64,000 nt of DNA from Streptomyces sp. HUAS CB01. Lineage in GTDB: Bacteria; Actinomycetota; Actinomycetes; Streptomycetales; Streptomycetaceae. A program made the position numbers and the translations under genes. The notes beneath the pieces were generated by a model. The model did not search any database, was not told the DNA's origin, and was given only the letters and a program-made list of their open reading frames with translations. The stretch spans positions 744,001-808,000 of the forward strand of contig NZ_CP129137.1 in the NCBI RefSeq assembly GCF_030406905.1, read 5' to 3'. Each line of letters starts with the position of its first letter. The first letter of the stretch is position 1. Shown here piece after piece: positions 28,571 through 38,195 of this stretch.

Positions 28571-30636
28571 GGTGCCCGCCGCCGGGAGCGCCGGGCCAGC
28601 AGCACCGCCACGTCGTCGCGCGCCGTCGAGGGCAGCAGCCGGGACAGGACGCGGTCGCAGGTGTCCTCCAGGGGCCGGTCGAGGTGACGCAGCGCGGTGG
28701 CGAGCTCCCGCATGCCCTCGTCCAGGTCCCTGCCGCGGGCCTCGATCAGCCCGTCCGTGTAGAGCACCAGCAGCGTGCCGGGTTCCAGCGGCACCCGCTC
28801 GGTGCGGAACTCGGCGCAGCCGGTGCCCAGGGGCGTACCGGGAGAGCCGTCCAGGAAGTCGACCGTGCCGTCCGGAGCCACGACGGCCGGGGGCGGATGG
28901 CCCGCCCGGGAGACCAGGCAGTCCCCGGACACCGGGTCGTGGACGGCGTAGACGCAGGTGGCCATCTCGTTCTCGCCGAGATCGGCCACGGCGGCGTCGA
29001 GGGAGTGGAGCATCGCCGCGGGTGGGACGTGGTGCCGTGCCAGGGTCCGCACCACCGTGCGCAGCTGGCCCATGACCGCCGCGGCGTGGATGCCGTGCCC
29101 CATGACGTCGCCGATGACGAGCCCGGTCCTGCCGTCGGGCAGGGCGATCACGTCGAACCAGTCGCCGCCGACCTCGTGGTCGCTGGCGGGGAGGTAGCGG
29201 CCGGTGAGCTCCAGGCCGGTCACCTCGGGCAGGGCGGCGATCGACAGGCTGCGCTGGAGGGTGAGGGCGGCTTCGCGCTGGCCGGTGTACATGCGTGCGT
29301 TGTCGACGTTGAGGGCCGCCCGGGCGACCAGCTCGTCGATCAGCACCTTGTCCAGCTCGTCGAACGGCTCGCGCTCACGGGTACGCGTGAGCACCACCGC
29401 ACCGAGGGCCTTGCCCCGGGCGACCAGCGGCACCAGTCGCGCGGAGCGGATCCGGCTGCCGAAGTACGCGCGCAGCCCCTCGTCCCCGGCGCCGGGGAAG
29501 AGCGCGGGCAGATCGCTGCGGAAGAGGTCCATGGGCCGGCCCTCGGCGATGACCCGTTCGTACACCGAGCCGAGCGGGACCTGGTAGGTGGTGCCCGCGA
29601 CGAGCGTCGAGGTGGGGGCGTCCGCCTCGGGGAAGACGGCGGCCATCCGGCGCACCATGCCCTTGCTGGACTCCGTGGCCTCGTCAGGGCCGAGGACCTC
29701 CTCCAGCAGTTGGACGTCGGCCGAGTCGGCGAGCTCCGGCACCAGCATCTGCACCACTTCCTCCGCGGTCCGGCGCAGGTCCAGGGTGGTGCCGATGCGT
29801 GCGCCGGCGTCGGCGAGGAGCGCGAACCGCCCCTCGGCGCGCCGGGCCTGCGACCGGGCGTCCTCCTGGTCGCTGATGTCGATCAGCGAGGCGATCAGCC
29901 CCAGCCGCCGCCCGGTGATGTCGAGCAGCGGGGCGAAGGAGCAGGACCACATGCGGTCGCGGCCGGGCTCGGCGGGGGTGCGGCCGGTGCCCCTTACGTC
30001 GACCATCGCCCGGCCCCGCTCCAGGACCTCCCGCATCAGCGACTCGAGGACCTCGACGTTGACTCCCGGGACGACCTCCGTGGGCCGCTTGCCGAGGTGG
30101 CCGGCCGCGGGGACGCCGTTCATCCGCGCCAGCGCGTCGTTGACGCGCAGGTAGCGCAGGTCGGGGCCGAGCATGGCCAGCCCGATGGGCGACTGGGTGA
30201 ACAGCCCCTCCATGGCCGCCAGCGAGTCCCGCATCCGCAGCACGGCGGAGGTCTCGACGGCGATCGCCATGACGCCCGTCTTCCCCTGCGGGTCCGGCGA
30301 CGGGCAGATCCACATCTCCATCGCCACGAAGTGCCCGTCGCGATGGCGTACGGGCAGGGTGCCGACGACCGCCTCCCCGGCCAGGACGCGCTGGGCGAGC
30401 TGCTCGGCCAGATCCCAGTTGCCCTCCGGGACGAGTACCTGGTTGGCGTCGCGGCCGAGCAGTTCCTCCGGCGGGTGGCCGAGGACGTCCTGGGCGGCCA
30501 GCGACCACTCGACGATGCGTCCGCCCGCGTCTGTCCGCCAGAGCGCGACCGGCAGGAGTTCGCGCAGCACACCCGCGTACCCGACCACCGTCAGGGGCTG
30601 GTCGGGCAGCTTGCTCATCGGCTCGTGAATGTCCAC
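28567..30636 (-). CDS. PAS-PAS-GAF-SpoIIE phosphatase without HATPase
   Basis: A 689-residue phosphatase. The first PAS is at about residues 12-125 (GRIVEWSLAAQDVLGHPPEE), a second at about 150-280 (FTQSPIGLAMLGPDLRYLRV), then a GAF domain, then the SpoIIE domain with HEVGGDWFDVIALPDGRTGL and IGDVMGHGIHAA. It ends in LLARRSRRRAP with no kinase domain, unlike its downstream partner. The start is GTG at 30636, with the in-frame ATG at 30618 an alternative. Upstream is a plausible sigma-70-type promoter. The pair probably tunes a sigma-factor partner switch. Confidence 0.88.
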   Translation of the reverse strand: MDIHEPMSKLPDQPLTVVGYAGVLRELLPVALWRTDAGGRIVEWSLAAQDVLGHPPEELLGRDANQVLVPEGNWDLAEQLAQRVLAGEAVVGTLPVRHRDGHFVAMEMWICPSPDPQGKTGVMAIAVETSAVLRMRDSLAAMEGLFTQSPIGLAMLGPDLRYLRVNDALARMNGVPAAGHLGKRPTEVVPGVNVEVLESLMREVLERGRAMVDVRGTGRTPAEPGRDRMWSCSFAPLLDITGRRLGLIASLIDISDQEDARSQARRAEGRFALLADAGARIGTTLDLRRTAEEVVQMLVPELADSADVQLLEEVLGPDEATESSKGMVRRMAAVFPEADAPTSTLVAGTTYQVPLGSVYERVIAEGRPMDLFRSDLPALFPGAGDEGLRAYFGSRIRSARLVPLVARGKALGAVVLTRTREREPFDELDKVLIDELVARAALNVDNARMYTGQREAALTLQRSLSIAALPEVTGLELTGRYLPASDHEVGGDWFDVIALPDGRTGLVIGDVMGHGIHAAAVMGQLRTVVRTLARHHVPPAAMLHSLDAAVADLGENEMATCVYAVHDPVSGDCLVSRAGHPPPAVVAPDGTVDFLDGSPGTPLGTGCAEFRTERVPLEPGTLLVLYTDGLIEARGRDLDEGMRELATALRHLDRPLEDTCDRVLSRLLPSTARDDVAVLLARRSRRRAP

Positions 30637-30948
30637 GCGACCGCCTCACCCCGGGGAGCCGGGGGCGCAGCACGTGCCGGGAACTCCCCGGCGATCCCCG
30701 GATGAGCGCTGCCGGCCCGGCACCGGTGCCACCTTTCGGGTGCATTTTCTCAGAAATCACCCTATCCAAGGCATCGAAAGCGGCAAACGAGGGCGACGGG
30801 GCCGGGGCGGACCCCGCACGGCCCGCCCCCCGCCGTGCCCGCGCGGACCGATTCCGGGCCGGGACTCGCGGGCCCTGCGCGGGCTCCCGGACCCGGGGCC
30901 GGGCCTCGCGCGCCGACCCCGGGCCGACCGTCCGGCCGGTCCGGCCGG
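30637..30948. other. Intergenic region with leader of the phosphatase pair
   Basis: The region lies between the phosphatase start and the 3-prime end of the Cfa-like gene. Apart from the predicted promoter at 30759-30786 I see no gene or RNA. Confidence 0.5.
30759..30786 (-). promoter_or_regulatory. Predicted promoter of the tandem phosphatase operon
   Basis: On the minus strand TTGCCG (-35) and TAGGGT (-10) are separated by 16 bases inside a locally AT-richer patch. The transcript would have a leader of about 115 bases before the GTG at 30636. Confidence 0.4.
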
Positions 30949-31923
30949 TCAGACCTTCTCGAAGACCATCCGCAGCGCGGTGTAGCGGCGCTCACGCAGG
31001 AACTTCAGCGCCGTGCGCTGCTCCCTGATGATGTCGGCGACCGCGTCCTCGCCGATGAGCTCCGCGCCCCTGGCCCGGTTGGCCTGCGCCCGCTCCAGCC
31101 AGCTCGCCACCGTCTTCACGCCGTCGTCGGGATCGCTGCGCACCTCCGGGATCCGGAACAGGCCGCGGGCCGCCTCGGTGAGCTCGCCCCGGGTCGGGAG
31201 GAACACCTCGGGGAAGACCTTCCGGGACGCGTGCATGCCCTCGCGGAGGTTGTCGAAGCCGTCCCGGACGTCCTTGAGGGCCGTCCTGATCCGCCCGCCG
31301 CCGTTCGCCTCGTGCCCGGCGGGGCGGCGCGGCGGCAGGACCAGGGAGGTGAACCAGCCGCCGCTGTTCCAGGCGTTGGCCTGGAGGGAGACGCGCCCGC
31401 CGGGCCGCAGCCAGGTGTGACAGCGCTCGAAGAACGTGCGGTAGCTGGCCACGCGCCTGCGCCGCAGCATGGTCGTGCCCGCGAAGTGCTCGATCGCCTC
31501 GATCGCGATGATCGCGTCGTACGGGGCGTCCGGCTCGTGGTCGAACCAGTTCTCGGCCAGGATCTCGCAGTTGGGCCAGCCCTTCTGGCGGACCCAGGCC
31601 GCCTGGCCGGGGCTCATCGTGAGCCCGACGGCATGGCCCACGTCGTGGTTCTCCACCAGGCGCTGCATGAGGCTGCCCCAGCCGCAGCCGACGTCGAGCA
31701 CCCGGCCTGCGCCCGCCGCGCGCGCGGCCTCGACGTGGTGATCCAGCTTGCGGAGCTGCGCCGACTCGAGCGTGTCGCCGTCCTCCCACATGGCGTAGGA
31801 GTAGACGAGTTCGGGCCCGAGCGTCAGCCGGTAGAACTCGCCCAGGAAGTCGTACTGATGAAGGATCGCCTCGGACGACGTGCCCTTGTACTCGGACGTT
31901 TTTCTCGACCCGATCAACGCCAT
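30949..31923 (-). CDS. Cfa-like SAM-dependent methyltransferase
   Basis: A 324-residue methyltransferase resembling cyclopropane-fatty-acid and mycolic-acid methyltransferases. ILHQYDFLGEFYRLTLGPEL and YSYAMWEDGDTLESAQLRKL match the family N-terminus. The SAM site is VLDVGCGWGSLMQRLVE near residue 78 and the acidic loop is AIIAIEAIEHFAG. The ATG at 31923 (MALIGSRKTSEYKG) begins the conserved part. The C-terminal 130 residues differ from true Cfa, so the acceptor may be a lipid or a small molecule. It is transcribed alone, with a terminator of the next gene upstream. Confidence 0.75.
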   Translation of the reverse strand: MALIGSRKTSEYKGTSSEAILHQYDFLGEFYRLTLGPELVYSYAMWEDGDTLESAQLRKLDHHVEAARAAGAGRVLDVGCGWGSLMQRLVENHDVGHAVGLTMSPGQAAWVRQKGWPNCEILAENWFDHEPDAPYDAIIAIEAIEHFAGTTMLRRRRVASYRTFFERCHTWLRPGGRVSLQANAWNSGGWFTSLVLPPRRPAGHEANGGGRIRTALKDVRDGFDNLREGMHASRKVFPEVFLPTRGELTEAARGLFRIPEVRSDPDDGVKTVASWLERAQANRARGAELIGEDAVADIIREQRTALKFLRERRYTALRMVFEKV

Positions 31924-32251
31924 CACCTGCCTGCCTGTCGATTCGGTGCGGAATTCCGACGGCCGCGGGCGGGCCGGATCGGGAACGGCGGCAGCCGCTC
32001 GGAGGAGGTGCGCACGCAAGTCGGTTTCCGGACGCGGCGGTCTTCACCGGACGACCGGGCTTCTCACGGCCGTTGACCCGCCGACGACCCGGACCGCATT
32101 CGCGGAACGCACCTTCCGATCACAGTAACCGTGCGCCGTCGAACCGGCACGCCGAGCGATCGACGGGCGAGAGGAGTGCGGCTCCCGGCCGGGGGACGCC
32201 GCGGCGGGCGGCCCGGCCGCACAGCCGGACCGCCCGCCGCCACAAGGCCGT
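31924..32251. other. Intergenic region with a terminator
   Basis: This 328-bp region lies upstream of the Cfa-like gene. It holds the hairpin at 32201-32240 and presumably the Cfa-like promoter. No gene is seen. Confidence 0.5.
32201..32240. terminator. Hairpin terminator of the 60-residue gene
   Basis: GCGGCGGGCGG and CCGCCCGCCGC pair perfectly over 11 bp, with an inner CCGGC/GCCGG stem. It lies 11 bases beyond the minus-strand small gene. Confidence 0.7.
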
Positions 32252-32434
32252 CTACGGCAGCCGACTGCCGGTGGGCGCGCCTTCCCCGGCCTGTCGCTTG
32301 GTCCTGAGAACGTCCCCCGCACCACCGCGTGCACGGCGGCGTCCGGTCATCTCCGGCGCGACGTCCATGATCTCCCTGTCGAGCTCGTCCTCGGCCTTGG
32401 GAACGGGCTTCCCGTGCTGCCTGGCTCGCTTCAT
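32252..32434 (-). CDS. Conserved small acidic/basic hypothetical protein
   Basis: A 60-residue protein (MKRARQHGKPVPKAEDELDR, EIMDVAPEMTGRRRARGG). The start at 32434 has GGAGG five bases upstream; an earlier in-frame ATG overlaps that site and is rejected. It has no signal peptide or membrane span. The charged, coil-like makeup is common among small streptomycete proteins of unknown role. A strong terminator follows, supporting a real gene. Confidence 0.6.
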   Translation of the reverse strand: MKRARQHGKPVPKAEDELDREIMDVAPEMTGRRRARGGAGDVLRTKRQAGEGAPTGSRLP

Positions 32435-32643
32435 GGCGACCTCCTTCACTGCGTGAGGTTTCTGCGCCGTTGGCTACCCGGTCGCGGCGCCGTCATACGT
32501 ACGCGTCACCGCCGAGGGGGACAGCCACCGGGAACAAACCAAATAGACCACAGAACCGTTGCCCCGGCCTGCCGGAAATCCCCCACCCGTCCGGCCCGCT
32601 CGTCCGCCCATAAGATGTATGCAGCACGCACGGCAGGAGAGCG

Positions 32644-33666
32644 ATGACGGCACTGCCGAGTTCCGGAACGACGCACGCCTGGGTGGTCGAGCGCCCCGCG
32701 CCGATCACCACGGGGCCGCTGCGCCCGGTCGAGCGGGAGATCCCCGAACCCGGACCGCACGAACTGCTGCTGGGCGTCCGCGCGTGCGGCGTCTGCCGGA
32801 CGGACCTGCATCTCGCGGAGGGCGATCTGGCGCCCCGCAGGCCGCGCTGCACGCCGGGCCACGAGATCGTCGGCGAGGTACTGGCCACGGGGCGGTCCGC
32901 CGACGGGTTCGCGACCGGTGACCGGGTGGGGGCGGCCTGGCTGGCGGGCACCTGCGGGCAGTGCCGCTGGTGCCGGGCCGGACGCGAGAACCTGTGCCCC
33001 GCGTCGCGCTACACCGGCTGGGACGTCCACGGGGGCTTCGCCGGGCACACGGTCGTGGACGCACGGTACGTGTACCGGCTGCCGGCGGGCCTGCCGGACG
33101 AGGACGCCGCCCCGTTGCTGTGCGCCGGCATCATCGGCTACCGGGCCCTGGAGCGCGCCGAACTGCCGCGCGGCGGGCGGCTCGGCGTCTACGGCTTCGG
33201 CGCGTCCGCGCATCTCACCGCCCAGCTCGCCGTCGCGCGGGGCGCCGAGGTACACGTCGTCACGCGCTCGTCCAAGGCGCAGCGGCTGGCGCTGGAGCTG
33301 GGCGCCGCGTCGGCAGGGCCGGACACCCCTCCGTGCCTCCTGGACTCCGCCATCCTCTTCGCACCGGCCGGGACCCTCGTACCGAAGGCGCTCGAGGCCC
33401 TGGACCGGGGCGGGACGCTGGCGATCGCCGGAATCCATCTGACGGACGTGCCGCCGCTCGACTACGAGCGGCATCTGTTCCAGGAGCGCACCGTGCGCAG
33501 CGTGGCAGCCAACACCCGCGAGGACGGTCGGGCCTTCCTCTCCGAGGCGGCGCGACTGCGCCCCACCGTGCGGGCCGTGCGCTACCCCATGCGGGAGGCG
33601 GACCGGGCGCTGGCCGACCTGGCGTCGGGGAACGTCACCGGCGTGGCCGTGCTCGTGCCGCCGTGA
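32644..33666 (+). CDS. Zinc-dependent alcohol dehydrogenase family protein
   Basis: A 340-residue medium-chain dehydrogenase. Catalytic zinc ligands are in [16 protein letters not shown] (Cys near 47) and PGHEIVGEV (His-Glu near 77). The structural zinc cysteines are in [17 protein letters not shown] (about 102-119). The nucleotide fold is [17 protein letters not shown] near 180, where a GxGxxG-like turn is present but the canonical acidic residue is not evident. It resembles AdhA/AdhP-like enzymes that reduce aldehydes or quinones. GGAGAG precedes the ATG. Probably transcribed alone. Confidence 0.88.
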   Translation: MTALPSSGTTHAWVVERPAPITTGPLRPVEREIPEPGPHELLLGVRACGVCRTDLHLAEGDLAPRRPRCTPGHEIVGEVLATGRSADGFATGDRVGAAWLAGTCGQCRWCRAGRENLCPASRYTGWDVHGGFAGHTVVDARYVYRLPAGLPDEDAAPLLCAGIIGYRALERAELPRGGRLGVYGFGASAHLTAQLAVARGAEVHVVTRSSKAQRLALELGAASAGPDTPPCLLDSAILFAPAGTLVPKALEALDRGGTLAIAGIHLTDVPPLDYERHLFQERTVRSVAANTREDGRAFLSEAARLRPTVRAVRYPMREADRALADLASGNVTGVAVLVPP

Positions 33667-33694
33667 GGCCGCGGAGCGCCGCCGCCGGACTCGT

Positions 33695-33736
33695 TTGCCG
33701 AAACGGCAAGGACAATTGCCTGTCCGTCGGGACAGG
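33695..33736. promoter_or_regulatory. Palindromic operator candidate upstream of the flavoprotein gene
   Basis: TTGCCGAAACGGCAA (33695-33709) is a perfect 6-bp inverted repeat with a 3-base centre, followed by a further half-site ATTGCC. CCTGTCC/GGACAGG (33719-33736) forms a 7-bp inverted repeat ending 15 bases before the start codon. The layout suggests a repressor or redox-sensor site. Confidence 0.5.
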
Positions 33737-33751
33737 TCGCAGGGTGGCGAC

Positions 33752-34834
33752 ATGAACGAGACGAACGAGCGGGACCTCGCCGAACTGGACGTCGTGGTGG
33801 TGGGAGGCGGAGCGGCCGGGCTGTCCGCCGCGCTGACCCTGGCGCGGGCCAGGAGGACCGTGCTGGTGATCGACTCCGGGGAGCCGCGCAACGCCCCCGC
33901 AGCCGGCGTCCACGGCCTCCTCGGCCGGGAGGGGACACCACCGGGCGAGCTGCTGCGGACGGGGCGGGAGGAGGTCGGCCGGTACGGCGGGCGCATCGTG
34001 CCGGACACGGTGACGGGCGCCCGCCGCGAGGGAGACCGTTTCGTCGTGCAGACGGCGGGCGGCCTCCGCCACCGGGCACGGCATCTGCTCGTGACCTCCG
34101 GTCTGGTCGACGAGCTGCCCGGGGTGCCGGGCCTGCGCGAGCGCTGGGGCCGCGATGTGCTGCACTGCCCGTACTGCCACGGCTGGGAGGTGCGGGACGA
34201 GCCGCTCGGGGTGCTCGCGAGCGGACCCGCGGCGGTGCACCAGGCGCTGCTGTTCCGGCAGTGGACGCCGGACGTGACCCTGTTCCTCCACACCGCGGAC
34301 GATCCGGCCGAGGAGCAGTGGGAGCAGCTGGCGGCGCGCGGCATCGCCGTGGTCGACGGCGAGGTCGTTGGTCTGGCGATCGAGGACGACCGGCTGTGCG
34401 GGGTGCTCCTGGCGTCGGGCCGGCGCGTACCGGTCGGGGCACTGGCCGTGGGCCCGCGCTTCGAGGCGCGCGGGGAACTGCTCTCCGGACTCGGCGTGAC
34501 GACCGTCGAACACCCCGTGGGCGTGGGCCGTTACGTGGAGTCCGACGCGCGGGGGGCGACGGGCGTCGAGGGGGTGTGGGTGGCGGGCAACGTCACCGAC
34601 CTCATGGCGAGCGTCGCCGTGGCGGCGGCGTCCGGCGCACAGGCGGGCATGGCGATCAACGCCGAACTCGTGGCCGCCGACACGGCCGCGGCGGTGTCCG
34701 CACGCCGTTCGGCAGCGCGTGCCGCGGAGGCGTTCGGTACGGCCTCGGAGTCGGCTGCCTGCGAACGCGTCCTCGGGGAGAGCCGCCACGGGCTCGGTTC
34801 CCTGCTCGGCGGGGGCCGGGGCGGGGCGGACTGA
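33752..34834 (+). CDS. Thioredoxin-reductase-like NAD(P)/FAD oxidoreductase
   Basis: A 360-residue two-dinucleotide-fold flavoprotein. The FAD fold is VVVVGGGAAGLSAALTLARA near residue 12 and the redox pair is in HCPYCHGWEV near 150. The FAD-closing motif is VEGVWVAGNVTDLMASVAVA near 290. The central NAD(P) domain is short and lacks an obvious GxGxxG (ASGPAAVHQALLF), so the electron donor is uncertain. A C-terminal Ala-rich tail of about 50 residues is extra. Such enzymes often sit beside XRE/cupin or TetR regulators; none is adjacent, but an upstream palindrome fits regulation. Confidence 0.8.
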   Translation: MNETNERDLAELDVVVVGGGAAGLSAALTLARARRTVLVIDSGEPRNAPAAGVHGLLGREGTPPGELLRTGREEVGRYGGRIVPDTVTGARREGDRFVVQTAGGLRHRARHLLVTSGLVDELPGVPGLRERWGRDVLHCPYCHGWEVRDEPLGVLASGPAAVHQALLFRQWTPDVTLFLHTADDPAEEQWEQLAARGIAVVDGEVVGLAIEDDRLCGVLLASGRRVPVGALAVGPRFEARGELLSGLGVTTVEHPVGVGRYVESDARGATGVEGVWVAGNVTDLMASVAVAAASGAQAGMAINAELVAADTAAAVSARRSAARAAEAFGTASESAACERVLGESRHGLGSLLGGGRGGAD

Positions 34835-34880
34835 CGCGCCACGGGGACTGCAGGAGCGGGTGACGCAGGGAGTCGACCGC

Positions 34881-37415
34881 TCAGGAGCGGGCCAGGACCG
34901 GGCCGTCCGGGAGACCGGCCGAGTCGCCGACGCCGGGCCTGGGGCGGGAGGACGCCGGCAGGGCCTGTTCCGTCCAGATGGCCTTGCCGTCCTTGCTGTA
35001 CCGCGTGCCCCAGCGCTGGACGAGCTGGGCGACGATGAACAGTCCCCGCCCGCCCTCGTCGTCGTCGGCGCTGTGCCGCAGGTGGGGCGCGGTGTGCCCG
35101 GCGTCCGCGACCTCGCACACCAGGGTGCGGTCGTGGATGAGCCGCAGGTGCAGCGGCCCTTCGGCGTATCTGACCGCGTTCGTGACCAGCTCGCTGGCGA
35201 TCAGTTCGGTGGTGAAGACCAGCTCGTCGAGCCCCCAGTCGCGCAGCCGGTTCGCCACGAGCTCGCGGGCGCGGCCCGCGGCGACCGGCTCCGCCGGCAG
35301 GCTCCAGACGGCGACCCTGCGGTCGTCGAGTTCACGGGTCCGCACCAGCAGCAGCGCGGTGTCGTCGTTGGTGGTGCCGTCGGGCAGCAGTTCGGAGATG
35401 GCCCGGTCGCACAGCTCCTCCAGGGAGTCCGCGCCCTCGGCGAGTACGTGCCCCAGGGTCTCCAGCCCCTTGTCGATGTCGCGGTCGCGGGCCTCGACCA
35501 GTCCGTCCGTGAAGAGCGCCAGCAGGCTCCCGACGGGGAGCTCGATCTCCAGGCACTCGAACGGCAGCCCGCCGAGTCCCAGCGGCGGCCCGGCGGGCAG
35601 GTCCGGGAAGCTGACGCGCCCTCCGGGCTCGACGACCGCCGGGGGCAGATGCCCGGCCCGGGCCATGGTGCAGCGCCGCGACACGGGGTCGTAGACGGCG
35701 TACAGGCAGGTGGCGCCGGCCGCGACGTCGTCGTCGCCGGTGAGCGTGCCGAGCGCGTCGGCGCTGTCCTGGGCCGACTGCCCCACGAGGTCGTCGAGCC
35801 GCTTGAGGAGTTCGTCGGGCGGCAGGTCCAGGGGCGCCAGCGCACGGACGGTCGTGCGCAGCCGTCCCATGGTGGCCGCCGCGTGCAGTCCGTGCCCCAC
35901 CACGTCGCCGACGACCAGCCCGACGCGCGTCCCGGACAGCGGGATGACGTCGAACCAGTCGCCGCCGACCCCGCTGAGGTCGTCCGTGGGCAGATAGCGG
36001 TACGCCAGGTCGACGGCCGAGTTCGACGGGAGGTGCTGCGGCAGGAGCTGCCGCTGGAGAGCCAGCGCGGACTTCCGCTCCCGGGTGTAGCGGCGGGCGT
36101 TGTCGACGGACACCGCGGCGCGGGCGACGAGTTCGTCCGCCACGGCGACGGCCCCGCGGTCGAAGAAGCCCCGCCGTCCGTCGCGTACGAACGTGGCGAG
36201 TCCCAGAACACCGCCCCCGGCGCGCAGGGGCACGACGAGGGTGTCGTCCTCCAGCACGAGACCGCCCGAGGCGAGGCTGCGGTGCTGGGGGGAGTCCTCG
36301 GCGTAGGTCACCGGCAGCGGGCGGCGGCCCCTCTCCGCGGCGGGCACGGTCCCGTCCACGGCCCCGGAGGCCGGGGCCCCGGGGGCCGTGGCCGCCGAAC
36401 GGGAGGCGGCCCGGAGCAGATCGGTCCCCCCGGGCCCCGTGCCGCCCGGCACCTCGCCCTCCAGTACGGCGGGGGCCAGGTCCACGTCGACGCGGTCGGC
36501 GAACTCCGGCACGGCCACCGCGGCGAGTTCGCCGGCCGTGACGAGCACGTCCAGGGTCGTACCGACGCTGCGGCCCGCCTCGACCAGCAGGTTCACCTGG
36601 CGCTGCGCCTCGTAGCGGTCGGAGATGTCGAAGGCGTCCTCGCACACGCCGAACACACGGCCGTCGGCGTCCTGCAGGCGGTAGTACGAGCAGGACCACA
36701 GGTGCTCCTTGCCCGGGTCGCTGGGCTGCTCGGCGCGGAAGTGCAGATCGAGGAACGGCTCCCCGGTGTCCAGCACCTGGCGCATCACCGCGTGGAGCGT
36801 CTCCGGGTACCCCGGGGTCACGAACCTGCCCCTGGGGTAGAGCTCTTCGGCCAGCTCGCCGCGGGTCTCCGCCAGCGGGCGCCCGATCTCCCGCTCCGAT
36901 GCGGCGTTGCACCAGACGAGGCGGAGGTCGGTGTCGTATATGGCGAACCCGAGGGGCGACTCGGTCGCCAGCCCCTGGAGCATGGCGAGCCGGGACTCCC
37001 ATTCCCTGAGCCGGTCCCGGTCGGCCGCCACGACGACGCGCTCCACCTGCCCCGTCCCGGAGAGCAGGCAGACGGCGGTGACGAGCTGCATCCGGTGGCC
37101 GTCGCGGTGGACGGCGGCGTGCACCTCGTGCTCGGGAAAGGGAGGCACCAGGGCGCTGTCCTCCGCGCCGGCGGCCCGGCCGGCTGCCGCCCGGCGGTCC
37201 GGTGCGGCGCCGGGCGCGGGCGTCCCGACCGGCGGCAGGATCGCGGTGACCGGCCGTCCGATGATCTCGTCCGTCCGGTAGCCGAGGAGATCCTGCGCCG
37301 CAGGGCTCCAGCCGATGACGACGTCGCGCTCGTCGAGCACGAACGTCGCGGCGCTCGTGACGTCGAGCGGTCCGCGGAAGTCGGCGTCCTCGGTCGACCT
37401 TCTCGCGTTGTCCAT
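34881..37415 (-). CDS. PAS-GAF-SpoIIE phosphatase with HATPase domain (third copy)
   Basis: An 844-residue protein with the same order as the 25901-28570 gene. PAS (VLDERDVVIGWSPAAQDLLG), a second PAS around 130-290, GAF around 300-450, SpoIIE (VGGDWFDVIPLSGTRVGLVV, GDVVGHGLHAAA) and HATPase (ELIASELVTNAVRYAEG, DEGGRGLFIVAQLVQRWG) are all present. The ATG at 37415 follows GAGGG; the longer open frame is noise. Metal-binding aspartates are intact. It is transcribed alone and diverges from the cyclophilin gene. Probably acts on anti-sigma antagonists in stress or development. Confidence 0.9.
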   Translation of the reverse strand: MDNARRSTEDADFRGPLDVTSAATFVLDERDVVIGWSPAAQDLLGYRTDEIIGRPVTAILPPVGTPAPGAAPDRRAAAGRAAGAEDSALVPPFPEHEVHAAVHRDGHRMQLVTAVCLLSGTGQVERVVVAADRDRLREWESRLAMLQGLATESPLGFAIYDTDLRLVWCNAASEREIGRPLAETRGELAEELYPRGRFVTPGYPETLHAVMRQVLDTGEPFLDLHFRAEQPSDPGKEHLWSCSYYRLQDADGRVFGVCEDAFDISDRYEAQRQVNLLVEAGRSVGTTLDVLVTAGELAAVAVPEFADRVDVDLAPAVLEGEVPGGTGPGGTDLLRAASRSAATAPGAPASGAVDGTVPAAERGRRPLPVTYAEDSPQHRSLASGGLVLEDDTLVVPLRAGGGVLGLATFVRDGRRGFFDRGAVAVADELVARAAVSVDNARRYTRERKSALALQRQLLPQHLPSNSAVDLAYRYLPTDDLSGVGGDWFDVIPLSGTRVGLVVGDVVGHGLHAAATMGRLRTTVRALAPLDLPPDELLKRLDDLVGQSAQDSADALGTLTGDDDVAAGATCLYAVYDPVSRRCTMARAGHLPPAVVEPGGRVSFPDLPAGPPLGLGGLPFECLEIELPVGSLLALFTDGLVEARDRDIDKGLETLGHVLAEGADSLEELCDRAISELLPDGTTNDDTALLLVRTRELDDRRVAVWSLPAEPVAAGRARELVANRLRDWGLDELVFTTELIASELVTNAVRYAEGPLHLRLIHDRTLVCEVADAGHTAPHLRHSADDDEGGRGLFIVAQLVQRWGTRYSKDGKAIWTEQALPASSRPRPGVGDSAGLPDGPVLARS

Positions 37416-37646
37416 GACGCCCTCACCGGCCGGCTTCGTCAGGTCCAGAATCCGCCTGATGCTGACCCTGCGCAACCGATCGGACCGGATGCGCGGCCGG
37501 CCCCTCCGTACCTCCTCAGCGCACATACGAACAGGTGAGCGGGGTGGTGGTGACGTACCGCAACGGGACGCGCCCGGTGCGGACACGCGCCCGGCCGGAG
37601 GGGTCTGGTGTGAACTCCCACGGGCACGGATGACAGCATGGGACCC

Positions 37647-38144
37647 ATGAGCAACGACGTTTTCTTCGACATCACCATCAACGACGAGCCCGCCGGGCGG
37701 ATCGTCTTCACGCTGTTCGACGACGTGGTCCCCAAGACCGCGCGGAACTTCCGTGAGCTCGCAACCGGTGAGCACGGCTTCGGCTACGAGGGCTCCGGCT
37801 TCCACCGGGTCATCCCCGACTTCATGCTCCAGGGCGGTGACTTCACGGCCGGCAACGGCACGGGCGGCAAGAGCATCTACGGCGAGAAGTTCGCCGACGA
37901 GAACTTCCAGATCAAGCACACCAAGCCCGGCCAGCTGTCCATGGCCAACGCGGGCCCGAACACCAACGGCTCGCAGTTCTTCATCACGACCATCGTCACC
38001 GACTGGCTGGACAACAAGCACGTCGTGTTCGGCGAGGTCGTCGAGGGCATGGACGTCGTGAAGCGGATCGAGTCCCTGGGCTCGCGCAACGGTGCCACCC
38101 AGGCGAAGATCACCATCGCCAAGTCGGGCGTCGTCGAGGGCTGA
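37647..38144 (+). CDS. Cyclophilin-type peptidyl-prolyl cis-trans isomerase
   Basis: A 165-residue cytoplasmic cyclophilin. It speeds proline isomerisation during folding. Catalytic and cyclosporin-site segments are [15 protein letters not shown], with the key Arg near residue 51, then [13 protein letters not shown], and a Trp in [15 protein letters not shown]. No signal peptide is present. The start at 37647 ([13 protein letters not shown]) gives the usual length; an upstream in-frame ATG adds three residues. A terminator follows 22 bases after the stop. Confidence 0.93.
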   Translation: MSNDVFFDITINDEPAGRIVFTLFDDVVPKTARNFRELATGEHGFGYEGSGFHRVIPDFMLQGGDFTAGNGTGGKSIYGEKFADENFQIKHTKPGQLSMANAGPNTNGSQFFITTIVTDWLDNKHVVFGEVVEGMDVVKRIESLGSRNGATQAKITIAKSGVVEG

Positions 38145-38166
38145 GCCCCGGACGAAGCCGTCCCGG

Positions 38167-38195
38167 CCCCGGCGGAGGTCTGCGACCCGCCGGGG
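38167..38195. terminator. Hairpin terminator of the cyclophilin gene
   Basis: CCCCGGCGG and CCGCCGGGG pair over 9 bp around an 11-base loop, directly after the cyclophilin stop. Confidence 0.65.
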
